NCBI RefSeq assembly: GCF_900177045.1
Contig: NZ_LT841358.1
Coordinates: forward strand, 389,073-453,072
Reading direction: 5' to 3'
DNA length: 64,000 nt
From: Candidatus Nitrosotalea okcheonensis
Lineage (GTDB): Archaea > Thermoproteota > Nitrososphaeria > Nitrososphaerales > Nitrosopumilaceae
Shown: positions 9,219 to 17,599 of the stretch, in pieces
Numbering within the stretch: the stretch's first letter is position 1
How the letters are laid out: the number at the start of each line of letters is the position of its first letter
Translations under genes and position numbers: made by a program
The notes under the pieces: generated by a model
What the model was told of the DNA's origin: nothing
The model's database searches: none
The model's input: the letters and a program-made list of their open reading frames with translations, nothing else

Positions 9219-9484
9219 CAATACATACGGATGTCAAGACAGCAATTGAGACAAACCTAGATCTGATGATTAATCAGACCAAGGCATACCTGCCATTTCT
9301 AAGAGTGGCATTTCCAGGAGTGCAGGACTTTTCTGAGTTGGTGTTTAACATGATGGTTGGAAATGCATTATCTGTCTTTATTTCACAATGTACTATGAGA
9401 TTACAAAGTCCATCTGCAGATGATTTTGCTGAATTTGGAAAAATTGTTGAATCATACAGAAACAAAGTGAAGGAATTATTCTAA
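9215..9484 (+). CDS. Hypothetical protein, 89 residues
   Basis: Coupled by ATGA to the zinc-finger gene before it. The protein begins MTIHTDVKTAIETNLD and is predicted to be mostly helical, with no transmembrane segment or Cys motif. The earlier in-frame ATG at 9164 lies inside the upstream gene and is unlikely. I do not recognise the family; it may be a binding partner of the adjacent small zinc protein. Confidence 0.6.
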   Translation: MTIHTDVKTAIETNLDLMINQTKAYLPFLRVAFPGVQDFSELVFNMMVGNALSVFISQCTMRLQSPSADDFAEFGKIVESYRNKVKELF

Positions 9485-9487
9485 TCG

Positions 9488-9643
9488 ATGAAAACCGTGA
9501 TGAATTATCAACAGATTGTGAAGTTTTTGAAAGATCCGAGTCGTTGTCCTATTACTATGTTTATTGGGCAAAATATGCAATCTTACAAATATTGGGTCTG
9601 GCATCAAACAAGTGAGAACATAGTTGAAACTAAGAAAATGTGA
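9488..9643 (+). CDS. Possible 51-residue protein
   Basis: Short reading frame from the ATG at 9488, three bases after the previous stop, reading MKTVMNYQQIVKFLKDPS and ending at TGA 9641. The amino-acid usage is plausible and the position fits the end of a small operon. There is no motif. It overlaps the start of the Cys-rich frame at 9624. Confidence 0.3.
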   Translation: MKTVMNYQQIVKFLKDPSRCPITMFIGQNMQSYKYWVWHQTSENIVETKKM

Positions 9644-9731
9644 CTGCAAGTGTGGGTGTACTCGTAATATATGTAACAAGTATTATGCACTCTGTATTTT
9701 CTGTACATTAGGAAATCATAAAACAAATTGA
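9624..9731 (+). CDS. Cys-rich micro-protein (35 residues), probable metal binder
   Basis: Frame from the TTG at 9624 (directly after an in-frame TAG) to TGA 9729-9731. It reads KCDCKCGC, then C, then CIFCTLGNH: seven cysteines in 35 residues, with CxCxCxC followed by CxxC and a GNH. The pattern is far too regular for chance non-coding DNA and resembles small thaumarchaeal Cys-cluster proteins. The start codon is uncertain. Confidence 0.45.
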   Translation: MKLRKCDCKCGCTRNICNKYYALCIFCTLGNHKTN

Positions 9732-9743
9732 AAATTATCGTAA

Positions 9744-10133
9744 TTATTTGATTGGTATATTTCTACCCTGTACTAGTTTTGGCATTGTGATCTTCAAAAT
9801 ACCGTCCTCAAATATTGCAGAAATTTGTTTCATGTCTATTCCACTTGGAATCTTTATCGTCTTTCTCAACCAGTTAAACTCTGTTACTACATTTCCCCTT
9901 GAGATACAAAATGTCTTGGTTAGTTTTGCGTTTATGGAAAGGTGGTCAGCCGATAATATTATTTCAATATTTTTTTTATCCACTAATGGCAGGTCAATCT
10001 CTATGATCCAACTAGAATGCTTTTCATTAATATGTGAAAGCGGAATCATTTCTTTGTGCGTGAAATCATTAAAAACAGTGTCTTTGAAAAAGGAATTCAT
10101 CCGTTTTTCTATAATTGATCCAAAATCGCTCAT
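9744..10133 (-). CDS. hsp20: Small heat-shock protein (Hsp20/alpha-crystallin)
   Basis: ATP-independent holdase of about 129 residues. The alpha-crystallin domain covers roughly residues 35-120, with EIDLPLVDKKNIEI, the L-rich beta strands and the FEDGILKITMPK signature. The C-terminal GRNIPIK carries the I-x-I type anchor used for oligomer assembly. I chose the ATG at 10133 because the ATG at 10193 lies inside the upstream gene, which stops at 10138. The gene follows a proteasome-chaperone gene and sits near the thermosome and htpX. Confidence 0.85.
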   Translation of the reverse strand: MSDFGSIIEKRMNSFFKDTVFNDFTHKEMIPLSHINEKHSSWIIEIDLPLVDKKNIEIILSADHLSINAKLTKTFCISRGNVVTEFNWLRKTIKIPSGIDMKQISAIFEDGILKITMPKLVQGRNIPIK

Positions 10134-10137
10134 ATCA

Positions 10138-10884
10138 TCACTTGTATATTTGGGGGGGAGTAGTCGATGATTCCTTTTGCGTCTGTAAAACATTTAGTGT
10201 ATCTTCCATGAGTTGCCTGTTTTGTAATCGTAAATAGTCGACCTGTTTCTTAAATTCTACCAGATCAATCTCCGTCTTTATGATTTGAGATATTGTTTTG
10301 ATGGTTTGCATAGCAGCATCAGGATCAGGAAAAAAATAATTACACTCGGTATGAAAAGCAATGGTTGGTATGGATGAATTTCTCAACTGTGAAAGAATTA
10401 TGGCATCGGGACCACTAATCACGCCTGAAAGAAATTTTGGTATCCCGTTATCATAAAGTAGTTTTTCAAGTTTTTCATGTGTCACAAGTCCATATGTCTT
10501 AAGATTGGACACATTTCTTTCTTGAACTTGAATGCCTGATAAAAATACGATCAAGTCAACATGGTTCTTTTTAGAAAAATCTATGACTGATTCTGTAAAG
10601 CCTATGGAATTATCATAGTCTATTGGGATGTCTGATACAATTGCAAACATCTTGTCTTTTTTATAAATCCTGATAGGACTCACCATCTGACAATTGTCTA
10701 CAAAGATAATTGGTGAAGGGCTACTATCTATCTCTCCTACCAGATCCATCTTTAGTGTATGAATAACATATGTCATGGATATGGTTCCTATCAATCCAGG
10801 TCCTGGTATGCCAAGAAATAATGTGACTGGATCTTCTGCTAATTCTACTTTCTTTATCTTGGATTTTTGCATTATTGTGGACAA
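10138..10884 (-). CDS. PAC2-family proteasome assembly chaperone homologue
   Basis: Protein of 248 residues in the PAC2 superfamily, named for proteasome assembly chaperone 2. The N-terminal FLGIPGPGLIGTISM nucleoside-phosphorylase-like loop, the central VFLSGIQVQERN region and the FFPDPDAA segment are characteristic. A coiled-coil-like C-terminus (about 205-240) is typical of archaeal members. It is followed after 5 nt by hsp20, so the two probably share an mRNA. Assembly of the archaeal 20S proteasome is the likely but unproven role. Confidence 0.8.
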   Translation of the reverse strand: MSTIMQKSKIKKVELAEDPVTLFLGIPGPGLIGTISMTYVIHTLKMDLVGEIDSSPSPIIFVDNCQMVSPIRIYKKDKMFAIVSDIPIDYDNSIGFTESVIDFSKKNHVDLIVFLSGIQVQERNVSNLKTYGLVTHEKLEKLLYDNGIPKFLSGVISGPDAIILSQLRNSSIPTIAFHTECNYFFPDPDAAMQTIKTISQIIKTEIDLVEFKKQVDYLRLQNRQLMEDTLNVLQTQKESSTTPPQIYK

Positions 10885-10993
10885 TACACTAATGGTTTTA
10901 TCTTATAAAAATAATCGTGCCAATTTATCACCGATGATTATCAATGTTGAAAATCTTCATTATGCTGAAATTAAAACATATACGGTTTGTAGT

Positions 10994-12628
10994 ATGGCAT
11001 CAGTACAAACAACATCTGAAGGAATTCCTATCTTGGTGCTAAAAGAAGGATCTAGACAATCACGAGGCAGAGATGCACAAAGAGGTAATATTGCAGCTGC
11101 AAAACTCATTGCAGAGATTGTAAGTACAAGTCTTGGGCCGCGGGGAATGGACAAGATGTTGGTAGACTCGGTTGGTGATATTACCATAACAAATGATGGC
11201 GCGACCATACTAAAAGAAATTGATGTTCAACATCCTGCAGCAAAGATGATGGTTGAAGTGGCAAAGGCTACGGACAGTGAAGTTGGGGATGGCACGACAT
11301 CTGCAGTGGTCTTGGCAGGAGCACTGCTTGAAAAAGCAGAAAACCTCATTGATAATGACATTCATCCTGTAATTATTGCAGACGGTTACAAAAAGGCAGC
11401 AATGAAAGCGATTTCATTGCTTGGGGAAATTTCACAAAAAGTTGAACCAAAAAATAGGGAAATCCTTGAAAAAATTGCGATAACTACAATGCAAACTAAA
11501 TTGATATCGGTGGAAGCTGCTGATCTTGCAAAACTCGTGGTAGATGCAGCATTATCGGTTGTGACTCAAAAAGCAGATGGGTATAATGTTGATTTGAATA
11601 ATATCAAAGTTGAAAAAAAGGCAGGCGGGTCAGTCTTGGATAGTACCTTGATATCTGGAATAGTTCTTGACAAGGAAGTAGTTCATAGTGGAATGCCAAG
11701 AAAAGTTGAGAATGCTAAGATAGCATTGATCGCAGCTCCACTTGAGATAGAAAAGACTGAATTTGAGGCCAAGATTAACATCTCAAGTCCAGATCAAATC
11801 AAGTCGTTTATGGAAGAAGAAGACAGTATTCTAAAGGGGATGGTGGAAAGGATAAAATTTTCTAAAGCCAATGTGTTGCTCTGCCAAAAAGGTATTGATG
11901 ATATTGCTCAACATCACCTGTCCAAGGTTGGTATACTTGCAGTACGGAGGATAAAAGAAAGTGACATGTCAAAACTTGCAAAAGCCACTGGAGGCAGAAT
12001 TGTTGGAAGTGTTAATGATTTGACTGAAAAGGATTTAGGAGAATCTGCAATAGTTGAGGAACGAACAATTGAAAATGATAACTGGGTCTTCATAGAAGGA
12101 TGTAAGAATCCAAAAGCAGTTACATTGTTGATACGTGGTGGTTCGCAAAGAGTGATAGATGAAGTCGATAGGTCCTTGCATGATGCATTAATGGTTGTAA
12201 AAGACGTCATAGAAAAACCGATGATTGTGTATGGTGGAGGCTCTCCTGAGGCATATGTTTCATACAAGCTTAGGTTGTGGGCTCAAACCTTGTCTGGACG
12301 AGAACAATTAGCTGTTGAAAAATTCGCCGAGGCACTGGAGTCCATACCTCTGGCTCTTGCACGAAATGCTGGAATGAATCCAATCGATGCAATAACACAA
12401 TTGCGTTCAAGACAAAACGCAGGAGAGAAATGGACAGGAATTGATACAATCAATGGACAAGTTGGTGATCTGGAAAAATTACAGATTATCGAGCCTACCA
12501 AAGTAAAAGAACAAGTAATAAAATCTGCAACCGAAACTGCCAATATGATTTTACGCATAGATAATGTTGTGGCATCATCAAAGGGCGGCAATATGACGCC
12601 TAATATGCCTCCTGGCCAAGATACTTGA
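10994..12628 (+). CDS. thsA: Thermosome (group II chaperonin) subunit
   Basis: ATP-dependent chaperonin subunit of 544 residues, normal for archaeal thermosomes. The equatorial-domain signatures are clear: TSLGPRGMDKMLV, ITNDGATIL and GDGTTSAVVLAG. The conserved GGGSPEAYVS and the NAGMNPIDAI region lie near the C-terminus. The tail ends with short GGNMTPNMPPG repeats. The frame is open upstream to 10775, but those codons are antisense to the divergent PAC2 gene, so the ATG at 10994 is the start. It is divergent from pac2-hsp20, giving a proteostasis cluster. Confidence 0.95.
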   Translation: MASVQTTSEGIPILVLKEGSRQSRGRDAQRGNIAAAKLIAEIVSTSLGPRGMDKMLVDSVGDITITNDGATILKEIDVQHPAAKMMVEVAKATDSEVGDGTTSAVVLAGALLEKAENLIDNDIHPVIIADGYKKAAMKAISLLGEISQKVEPKNREILEKIAITTMQTKLISVEAADLAKLVVDAALSVVTQKADGYNVDLNNIKVEKKAGGSVLDSTLISGIVLDKEVVHSGMPRKVENAKIALIAAPLEIEKTEFEAKINISSPDQIKSFMEEEDSILKGMVERIKFSKANVLLCQKGIDDIAQHHLSKVGILAVRRIKESDMSKLAKATGGRIVGSVNDLTEKDLGESAIVEERTIENDNWVFIEGCKNPKAVTLLIRGGSQRVIDEVDRSLHDALMVVKDVIEKPMIVYGGGSPEAYVSYKLRLWAQTLSGREQLAVEKFAEALESIPLALARNAGMNPIDAITQLRSRQNAGEKWTGIDTINGQVGDLEKLQIIEPTKVKEQVIKSATETANMILRIDNVVASSKGGNMTPNMPPGQDT

Positions 12629-12640
12629 ATATAGTTTCAA

Positions 12641-13546
12641 CTAGATTCCAAATTCGTCTTGGTTGCGAAGTTCTTGTTCAATTCGCATCAAGCGCTTTAC
12701 ACGTTCTGTAACTGGAGGATGTGTGGAAAAGAATCGTGCGATAGTCTCACCTGATATTGCAGGTATGATAAAAAATGCATTCATGCCTTCCATCTTTTTG
12801 AGTTGCGGAATAGGCGCAGTCTTTACTTCCCCACTTATCTTCATTAGTGCACGGGATAGGTTCATTGGTTTGCCTGTGAGATATGCCCCTCCTCTGTCTG
12901 CTGCAAATTCCCTGTATCTAGATATTGCCCGGATTGTCAAAAAACTTAGGAACCAAACAATTCCTGCAACTATGATGACAACAAATGTATTTCCACCTTG
13001 TTGCCTTCCACCATATCCGTATCCTCCCCACATTGTACTAAACATGGAAGACTGCATCAAATACCATGCAATTGTGGAAAATAAACTGGCAAGTGTAATG
13101 ATTGTAACATCCCTATTTCTAATGTGGGTAATTTCATGTGATAATACGCCCTCAAGCTCGTCTTTGTCTAGAATTCTTAGTATTCCGGTACTCACTACTA
13201 TTACTGATTTCTTGGGACCCTTTCCAGTTGCAAATGCATTTGGAACGTCACTTGCCATGATTCCTACTCTGGGTTTTGGAATGTTTGCTTTTTGAGTCAG
13301 GTTTTCTATTATTTGGTGCAATACTGGGTATTCTTCTTTGGATGTGATCTTGGTTCCTGTACTCCATAGAACTATTCTGTCAGAAAAATACCATTGTGCA
13401 CCGATCATCAGTCCTGCAATCATTGCAATTGGGAGAATGCCTAATCCAAAATAAATTGCAATGAAACTCAAAAATGCTAGGTAGATCATAGTTAGGGCAA
13501 AAAAGCTAATAGCCATCCTCAAAGTTAATTGAAAATCCCGTTGCAT
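12641..13546 (-). CDS. htpX: HtpX-type membrane zinc metalloprotease
   Basis: M48 family protease of 301 residues that degrades damaged membrane proteins. Two N-terminal membrane helices (about 10-55) and a further hydrophobic pair (about 155-205) flank the catalytic site. The zinc motif is HEITH with the third ligand Glu in REFAADRGGAY. A Gly/Tyr/Gln-rich loop (GGYGYGGRQQGG) sits between the later helices. It converges with the thermosome gene. A palindrome in its promoter may serve in regulation. Confidence 0.92.
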   Translation of the reverse strand: MQRDFQLTLRMAISFFALTMIYLAFLSFIAIYFGLGILPIAMIAGLMIGAQWYFSDRIVLWSTGTKITSKEEYPVLHQIIENLTQKANIPKPRVGIMASDVPNAFATGKGPKKSVIVVSTGILRILDKDELEGVLSHEITHIRNRDVTIITLASLFSTIAWYLMQSSMFSTMWGGYGYGGRQQGGNTFVVIIVAGIVWFLSFLTIRAISRYREFAADRGGAYLTGKPMNLSRALMKISGEVKTAPIPQLKKMEGMNAFFIIPAISGETIARFFSTHPPVTERVKRLMRIEQELRNQDEFGI

Positions 13547-13557
13547 GCTGGCATCCT

Positions 13558-13571
13558 ATGATCTTGATCAT
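13558..13571. promoter_or_regulatory. Palindrome in the htpX promoter
   Basis: The sequence ATGATC-TT-GATCAT is a perfect inverted repeat. It lies between the htpX start (13546) and a TATA-like aatttaaaac (near 13575 on the minus strand), a normal position for an archaeal repressor site. Function is inferred. Confidence 0.35.
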
Positions 13572-13765
13572 AATTTAAAACTTGAGACTGGTTCTTACGG
13601 TATGTCTTAGTCAATACTCATGGTGTAGAAAATTTATCTAAAATGTTTCTCATATGGAATTTTCTTTTTTTGTCTGCTTTCTAGTAGAAGTTCTAGGAGA
13701 ACTAAATCTTGAAATCTAAAATACTCTGTCATTATGATATATCCTGAACCACGTTTGAAGTGGAA

Positions 13766-14293
13766 TTAGATTGTAAAAATGGGTCTTATTTTTGTAGATA
13801 GCACTACTGTGGCCAGGATTGCCAGTGCAAATATTGTCACAGACAATGGGCCAAATTCCGGAATTGACTGTGTTGCATTGGTCTGATTTCCTGTGTTTGA
13901 GATGGGTTGTGTTTGAGTTCCAGTGAACTGAAATGTGGTCTTGGCAGTTTTATCTTGGCCTCCATATGTGACGTCAATCTCATAAGTACCTGCAGTTTTC
14001 CACAGGCCTCCGCCTGCAACTGCTTGAGATGAATAATTGTTATGGGAATCCGGGTTCGTCTGGGCAATGTATACTAGATTTTGAGAACTATCTTTGATGA
14101 CTATGGATATTGGTATGTTTAACTGATCAGCTACACTACCAGATATCTTGATCGTGTCACCATCGGAATATGATGTCTTGTCAGTCATTACCGTAATGGG
14201 AGTTTGTGCGGTTGCAGACAAAACTGAAACTGTGAAGAATACGATTATTACAAGACCTACTTTTGATGTGGTTATCAATACACTAGCCTTCAT
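13766..14293 (-). CDS. Secreted PEFG-CTERM protein with Ig/MG2-like beta domain
   Basis: Surface protein of 175 residues with an N-terminal signal peptide (about 1-30). A single beta-sandwich domain opens with the TDKTSYSDGDTIKISGSV motif typical of thaumarchaeal Ig-like/macroglobulin-type repeats. A Thr/Asn/Gln linker follows, then the sorting signal SIPEFGP with a terminal helix. The protein would be processed by an archaeosortase and left attached to the cell surface. It is related in plan to the PEFG protein at 52438. The ligand is unknown. Confidence 0.75.
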   Translation of the reverse strand: MKASVLITTSKVGLVIIVFFTVSVLSATAQTPITVMTDKTSYSDGDTIKISGSVADQLNIPISIVIKDSSQNLVYIAQTNPDSHNNYSSQAVAGGGLWKTAGTYEIDVTYGGQDKTAKTTFQFTGTQTQPISNTGNQTNATQSIPEFGPLSVTIFALAILATVVLSTKIRPIFTI

Positions 14294-14616
14294 GATTTGA
14301 TATTTAAGATTTGATGTTGGTTACTACTTTCATTGTGTGGTAATGTATTCATACCTGTCAAAACTGATTTGCCCGTGATAGTGATAAATCTCATTATCAT
14401 GTTATGCATTGTCTGGATGTCTGCAGTTGTTATGATGCAAGTAAATGACATGTGTCATAAACACTGTATTGGTGTTGACAACAAATTTGACTTCAGTTTA
14501 ATTTAACATGATGGCAGATAAAAATATGCTTGAAGACAGAGCAAACATGAAATTTTTATCCATCTCATCTATGGGCTGGATGGATCATAATTTGGTTTCA
14601 TCACTCGATTAACTTT
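14294..14616. other. Non-coding stretch
   Basis: Upstream region of the PEFG gene and flank of the candidate small RNA. I see AT-rich promoter-like sequence and no convincing reading frame. Confidence 0.4.
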
Positions 14617-14696
14617 TAAAAAGGAGAGACGGAAACGTGTTTCACACATTATACCTTTGTACATCATGCTTGGGTTACTACCCCGCGTTTCCGTCC
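14617..14696 (-). ncRNA. Candidate structured small RNA, terminal-stem closed
   Basis: The arms GACGGAAACG (14628-14637) and CGTTTCCGTC (14686-14695) are perfectly complementary and enclose 48 nt. A minus-strand TATA-like tttaaata is centred near 14722, putting the expected start at 14696, exactly the G that opens the stem. Downstream of the closing stem the minus strand has CTCC followed by five T, a plausible terminator. Inside, GGGT-AGTA-ACCC can form a small hairpin. No reading frame explains the pairing. The opposite strand also has T-rich sequence after the stem, so orientation is not certain. It matches no RNA family I recognise. Confidence 0.5.
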
Positions 14697-14700
14697 ATTT

Positions 14701-14727
14701 TTTAATACGTGATTAAATTATTTAAAA
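14701..14727 (-). promoter_or_regulatory. Putative small-RNA promoter with inverted repeat TTTAAT-N5-ATTAAA
   Basis: The 17-bp inverted repeat at 14701-14717 lies between the TATA-like element (14718-14727) and the predicted start of the small RNA at 14696. Its 13-base core (AATACGTGATTAA) recurs at 55422-55434, also next to a TATA-like box. It may be a factor-binding site. Confidence 0.35.
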
Positions 14728-14800
14728 TTGATCCTAGTTACCAACTCTGATTGTAAAATAAAATCTTATATTATCTGATTGGTTTTCTGATTGATTATTC

Positions 14801-14959
14801 TTGTTTGTTACAACTGCATCTGGGAATCCTCGTACCATTGATGGAAAATTGGTTATCAGAGAACAAGATGATTTCTTCTTCCAATCTACTCGTCATATTG
14901 ATTGGTGCACAAAATGGTTCAAAAAGCCTTGTATGTTTGATCTTTTGATATGGGTATAA
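14801..14959 (+). CDS. Possible small protein, 52 residues
   Basis: Frame from the TTG at 14801 to TAA 14957-14959, reading MFVTTASGNPRTIDGKLVI and ending in an aromatic-rich tail with two Cys. A TATA-like cttatatta is centred near 14770, close to the leaderless spacing seen at many genes here. The composition looks like protein but I recognise no family. Confidence 0.35.
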   Translation: MFVTTASGNPRTIDGKLVIREQDDFFFQSTRHIDWCTKWFKKPCMFDLLIWV

Positions 14960-15028
14960 TAATGACTAGTGCTCTTGTTCTAAGAATTTCAAGTCAATCT
15001 TAAAATAGAATATTGTTAGAGGGCTAAC

Positions 15029-15385
15029 ATGCAAGGCTCTAACGCACTTGATAATTATGATCCAAAAAAGGCAGAAAAATCCCTAAGAATGCTACTAAAT
15101 GACAAGAGTAATGAATTTCAAGAATTGGCACATGGTATTGGATATCCTACCTCAAACAAGGAATGGGAATCTATAATTCTGAATTTCTGCCTTGATTTTA
15201 GTGACTGTTTCAAGGCATGGTCAAGTAAAGACAACAGCTCCGATCACATGCAGGTACACAAATGTAACACCATGATGAGACAAATTGGCCTTGGTAAATC
15301 CAACATGACTGAAGTTACACATCTGGAAAATATTGCGTATAGAATCGCAGAAGATTTTAAAGCCATTTACAAGAGAATCGAATAA
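15029..15385 (+). CDS. Hypothetical protein, 118 residues
   Basis: Soluble, probably helical protein that starts MQGSNALDNYDPKKAEKSL. It has three scattered Cys but no CxxC motif and no membrane segment. A TATA-like taaaatagaa is centred about 27 nt before the ATG at 15029, consistent with a leaderless transcript. I do not recognise a family. Confidence 0.65.
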   Translation: MQGSNALDNYDPKKAEKSLRMLLNDKSNEFQELAHGIGYPTSNKEWESIILNFCLDFSDCFKAWSSKDNSSDHMQVHKCNTMMRQIGLGKSNMTEVTHLENIAYRIAEDFKAIYKRIE

Positions 15386-15434
15386 ATTCTCCAGATTATT
15401 TTAAAACCGAAAACGTCAAAAATTGATTTATATG

Positions 15435-16202
15435 TTATCCTTCTGATGCAGATTTTCCGCCGTCCACATTAAGTATGGCGCCAGAAATCCATTTTGCCTC
15501 GTCTGATGCAAGATATGCTACAGCATTTGCAATATCTGACGGTTCTCCAATTCTGTTTATGGGCTGTCTATCTTCTAAGACCTTTCGTGCTTCTGGGTAA
15601 TCAAGATAGGATTTCATCATTCCTGCATTGACTATTCCGGGATTGACACAATTGCAGCGAATATTTCGTCGTGCGTATTCTACTGCAAGTCCCTTGGTGA
15701 ACATGTTGATAGCGGCTTTTGTTGTGCAATATACTGTTAGGTGAACCTTTGGTATTGCTCTTTCTGCGGAAATAGAGCCAATATTGATTATAGATCCACC
15801 ATTTTTATTTTCAAGCATCTTGATTATGACTGACTTTGTTATTCTGAATGTACCAAACAAGTTTGTGTCCACTAGAGAATTACAGTCTTCATCAGTCATC
15901 TCATGAAAATGTATTGGATCAGTGATTGTTCCTGCATTGTTTACTAAAATATCAATTTTTCCATAATGATCTGTTATCTGATTTACTGTTTGAATGACTT
16001 GAGATTCTTTTGTTATGTCGCATGGGATTGCAACAGTTCGTAACTGGTAATCTTTGATGCTCTTTCGCGCCTTTTCTAACTTCGCCATGTCTCTTCCCAA
16101 CATGACTACGCTTGCCCCCTCATCGACAAATTTCTTGGAAATCTCTAATCCTATGTCGCTTGATGAACCTGTAACAATTGCTATTTTATCCTTTAATCTC
16201 AT
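15435..16202 (-). CDS. Short-chain dehydrogenase/reductase (FabG-like)
   Basis: Classical SDR oxidoreductase of 255 residues, NAD(P)-dependent. The cofactor motif is TGSSSDIG, with Asp where most members have Gly in TGxxxGIG. The NNAG motif, the catalytic Ser (INIGSISAE) and the YxxxK pair (YCTTK) are present. The C-terminal NVDGGKSASEG is typical. Substrate cannot be told from sequence. The gene stands alone, facing the hypothetical gene at 15029. Confidence 0.85.
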   Translation of the reverse strand: MRLKDKIAIVTGSSSDIGLEISKKFVDEGASVVMLGRDMAKLEKARKSIKDYQLRTVAIPCDITKESQVIQTVNQITDHYGKIDILVNNAGTITDPIHFHEMTDEDCNSLVDTNLFGTFRITKSVIIKMLENKNGGSIINIGSISAERAIPKVHLTVYCTTKAAINMFTKGLAVEYARRNIRCNCVNPGIVNAGMMKSYLDYPEARKVLEDRQPINRIGEPSDIANAVAYLASDEAKWISGAILNVDGGKSASEG

Positions 16203-16360
16203 GTATTGTGTTTGGAATTATACTATATGAATAATTACATTCCAAGTTTTATATCGAACCACATAATCCAGCAACTAGAAATAGCATCTATGCCTTGATT
16301 TGTAATATTGGCATTCTTTTTAAAATCACTTAACATCAGGATATTGTCTTAGTACCTGTG

Positions 16361-16816
16361 TTAATGCATGATTATTACTGGGCATTTTGCCAATTCAGAA
16401 ATTTTTCTACTCGTGCTTCCTAATGTCAACACCTTTGAAATTCCTGAACGCCCTTTACTGCCAATAATGGTCAAATCTATATCATTATCTTGTATGAATT
16501 TCAATAATTCTCTAGTTACATCCCCTTCTAGAACAACACTTTTGATGACTATACCAGAGTTCTTGTAGTTTATTCCAATTTCTTTTAGGTGTGATTCTGT
16601 AGATATCATGATTGAGTTTTTTATCTGTTCCAATGTTTTCCTTTTTCCTTTCGAGAGGATCTGCCCGGGTGGGTTTACTGTACTCACATCTACGACATTT
16701 ACAAGATATATGAAAGAATCAAATGACTTTGCCATTTCAATTGCCATCTTCAATGCTTTCTGAGAATACATAGAACCGTCATATGGGACCAGGATGTTTC
16801 TATATGACTTGTCCAC
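16361..16816 (-). CDS. Universal stress protein (UspA family)
   Basis: Usp domain protein of 151 residues. The N-terminal ILVPYDGSMYSQKAL and the ATP-binding G-2x-G-9x-G(S/T) signature, here GSKGRSGISKVLTLGST, place it in the ATP-binding group. It is a single-domain, cytosolic protein. Such genes are numerous in thaumarchaea; the stress response is inferred from the family only. Confidence 0.9.
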   Translation of the reverse strand: MDKSYRNILVPYDGSMYSQKALKMAIEMAKSFDSFIYLVNVVDVSTVNPPGQILSKGKRKTLEQIKNSIMISTESHLKEIGINYKNSGIVIKSVVLEGDVTRELLKFIQDNDIDLTIIGSKGRSGISKVLTLGSTSRKISELAKCPVIIMH

Positions 16817-16935
16817 GGTGTGTTTTCGATGATTCTAGGAGTTAAACTGTTTCATTAATTTCAGTTGTGATAACACAGTGTACCTATAAAATACACTGCA
16901 TTGTTACTGGTGGGAGGTTATGTTGGTGAATAAAC

Positions 16936-17583
16936 ATGATGTTTAAAAATAGGACTGATGCAGCTCAAAGACTTGCCAGTAAACTAGAATGGCTAAAAAA
17001 AGAAAATCCTGTGATTTTGGCAATTCCTAGAGGCGGTGTAATAACAGGCGATGTAATTGCAAAGACACTTGGACTCTCACTTGATGTAGTTGTCTCACGA
17101 AAAATAGGTGCACCTCACAATCCGGAACTTGCTATAGGTGCAGTAATACATGATGGTAGTTTTTTTCCAAACTCTAATCTGATAAACGCGCTGGGAATTT
17201 CGCAGAGTTATCTTGACGAACAAATTGCCAATAATGTCAGAGAGGTACGACAAAGACTGGTGAAATTTCGGGGTAGGACAGACTATGATCTAAAAGGTAA
17301 AACCGTCATAATTGTTGATGATGGTATTGCGACTGGTGCAACAGTTTTTGTTGCATTGGAATGGATCAAAAAACAGAGACCAAAGAGAGTCATAGTTGCA
17401 ATTCCTGTAGGGCCTCAAGATACTATCAATAGGTTACGTCAAATAGCAGAAGTTGTAGTGCTACATGATCCGGCTGTCTTTGGTGCAGTAGGGGAATTTT
17501 ATGATTCATTTGATCAGGTTGAAGATTATCAAGTATTTGAAATAATGAGAAGTTACGGGTTTAAACTAGAAAACACCAAATGA
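16936..17583 (+). CDS. Phosphoribosyltransferase-domain protein
   Basis: Type I PRTase fold of 215 residues. The PRPP-binding signature is VIIVDDGIATGATV (about residues 122-135) and the early PRGGV loop (about 30-35) binds pyrophosphate. The family is the stand-alone PRTase often found near Usp or hydrolase genes and annotated only by domain. An in-frame TGA 9 nt upstream fixes the ATG at 16936. It converges with the P-type ATPase gene. The base substrate is unknown. Confidence 0.85.
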   Translation: MMFKNRTDAAQRLASKLEWLKKENPVILAIPRGGVITGDVIAKTLGLSLDVVVSRKIGAPHNPELAIGAVIHDGSFFPNSNLINALGISQSYLDEQIANNVREVRQRLVKFRGRTDYDLKGKTVIIVDDGIATGATVFVALEWIKKQRPKRVIVAIPVGPQDTINRLRQIAEVVVLHDPAVFGAVGEFYDSFDQVEDYQVFEIMRSYGFKLENTK

Positions 17584-17599
17584 TAATTGTTGTTATAAA

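Noticed and set aside
10775-10993. 73-codon N-terminal extension of the thermosome
   Set aside because: These codons are antisense to the divergent PAC2-family gene and the family starts at the ATG at 10994.
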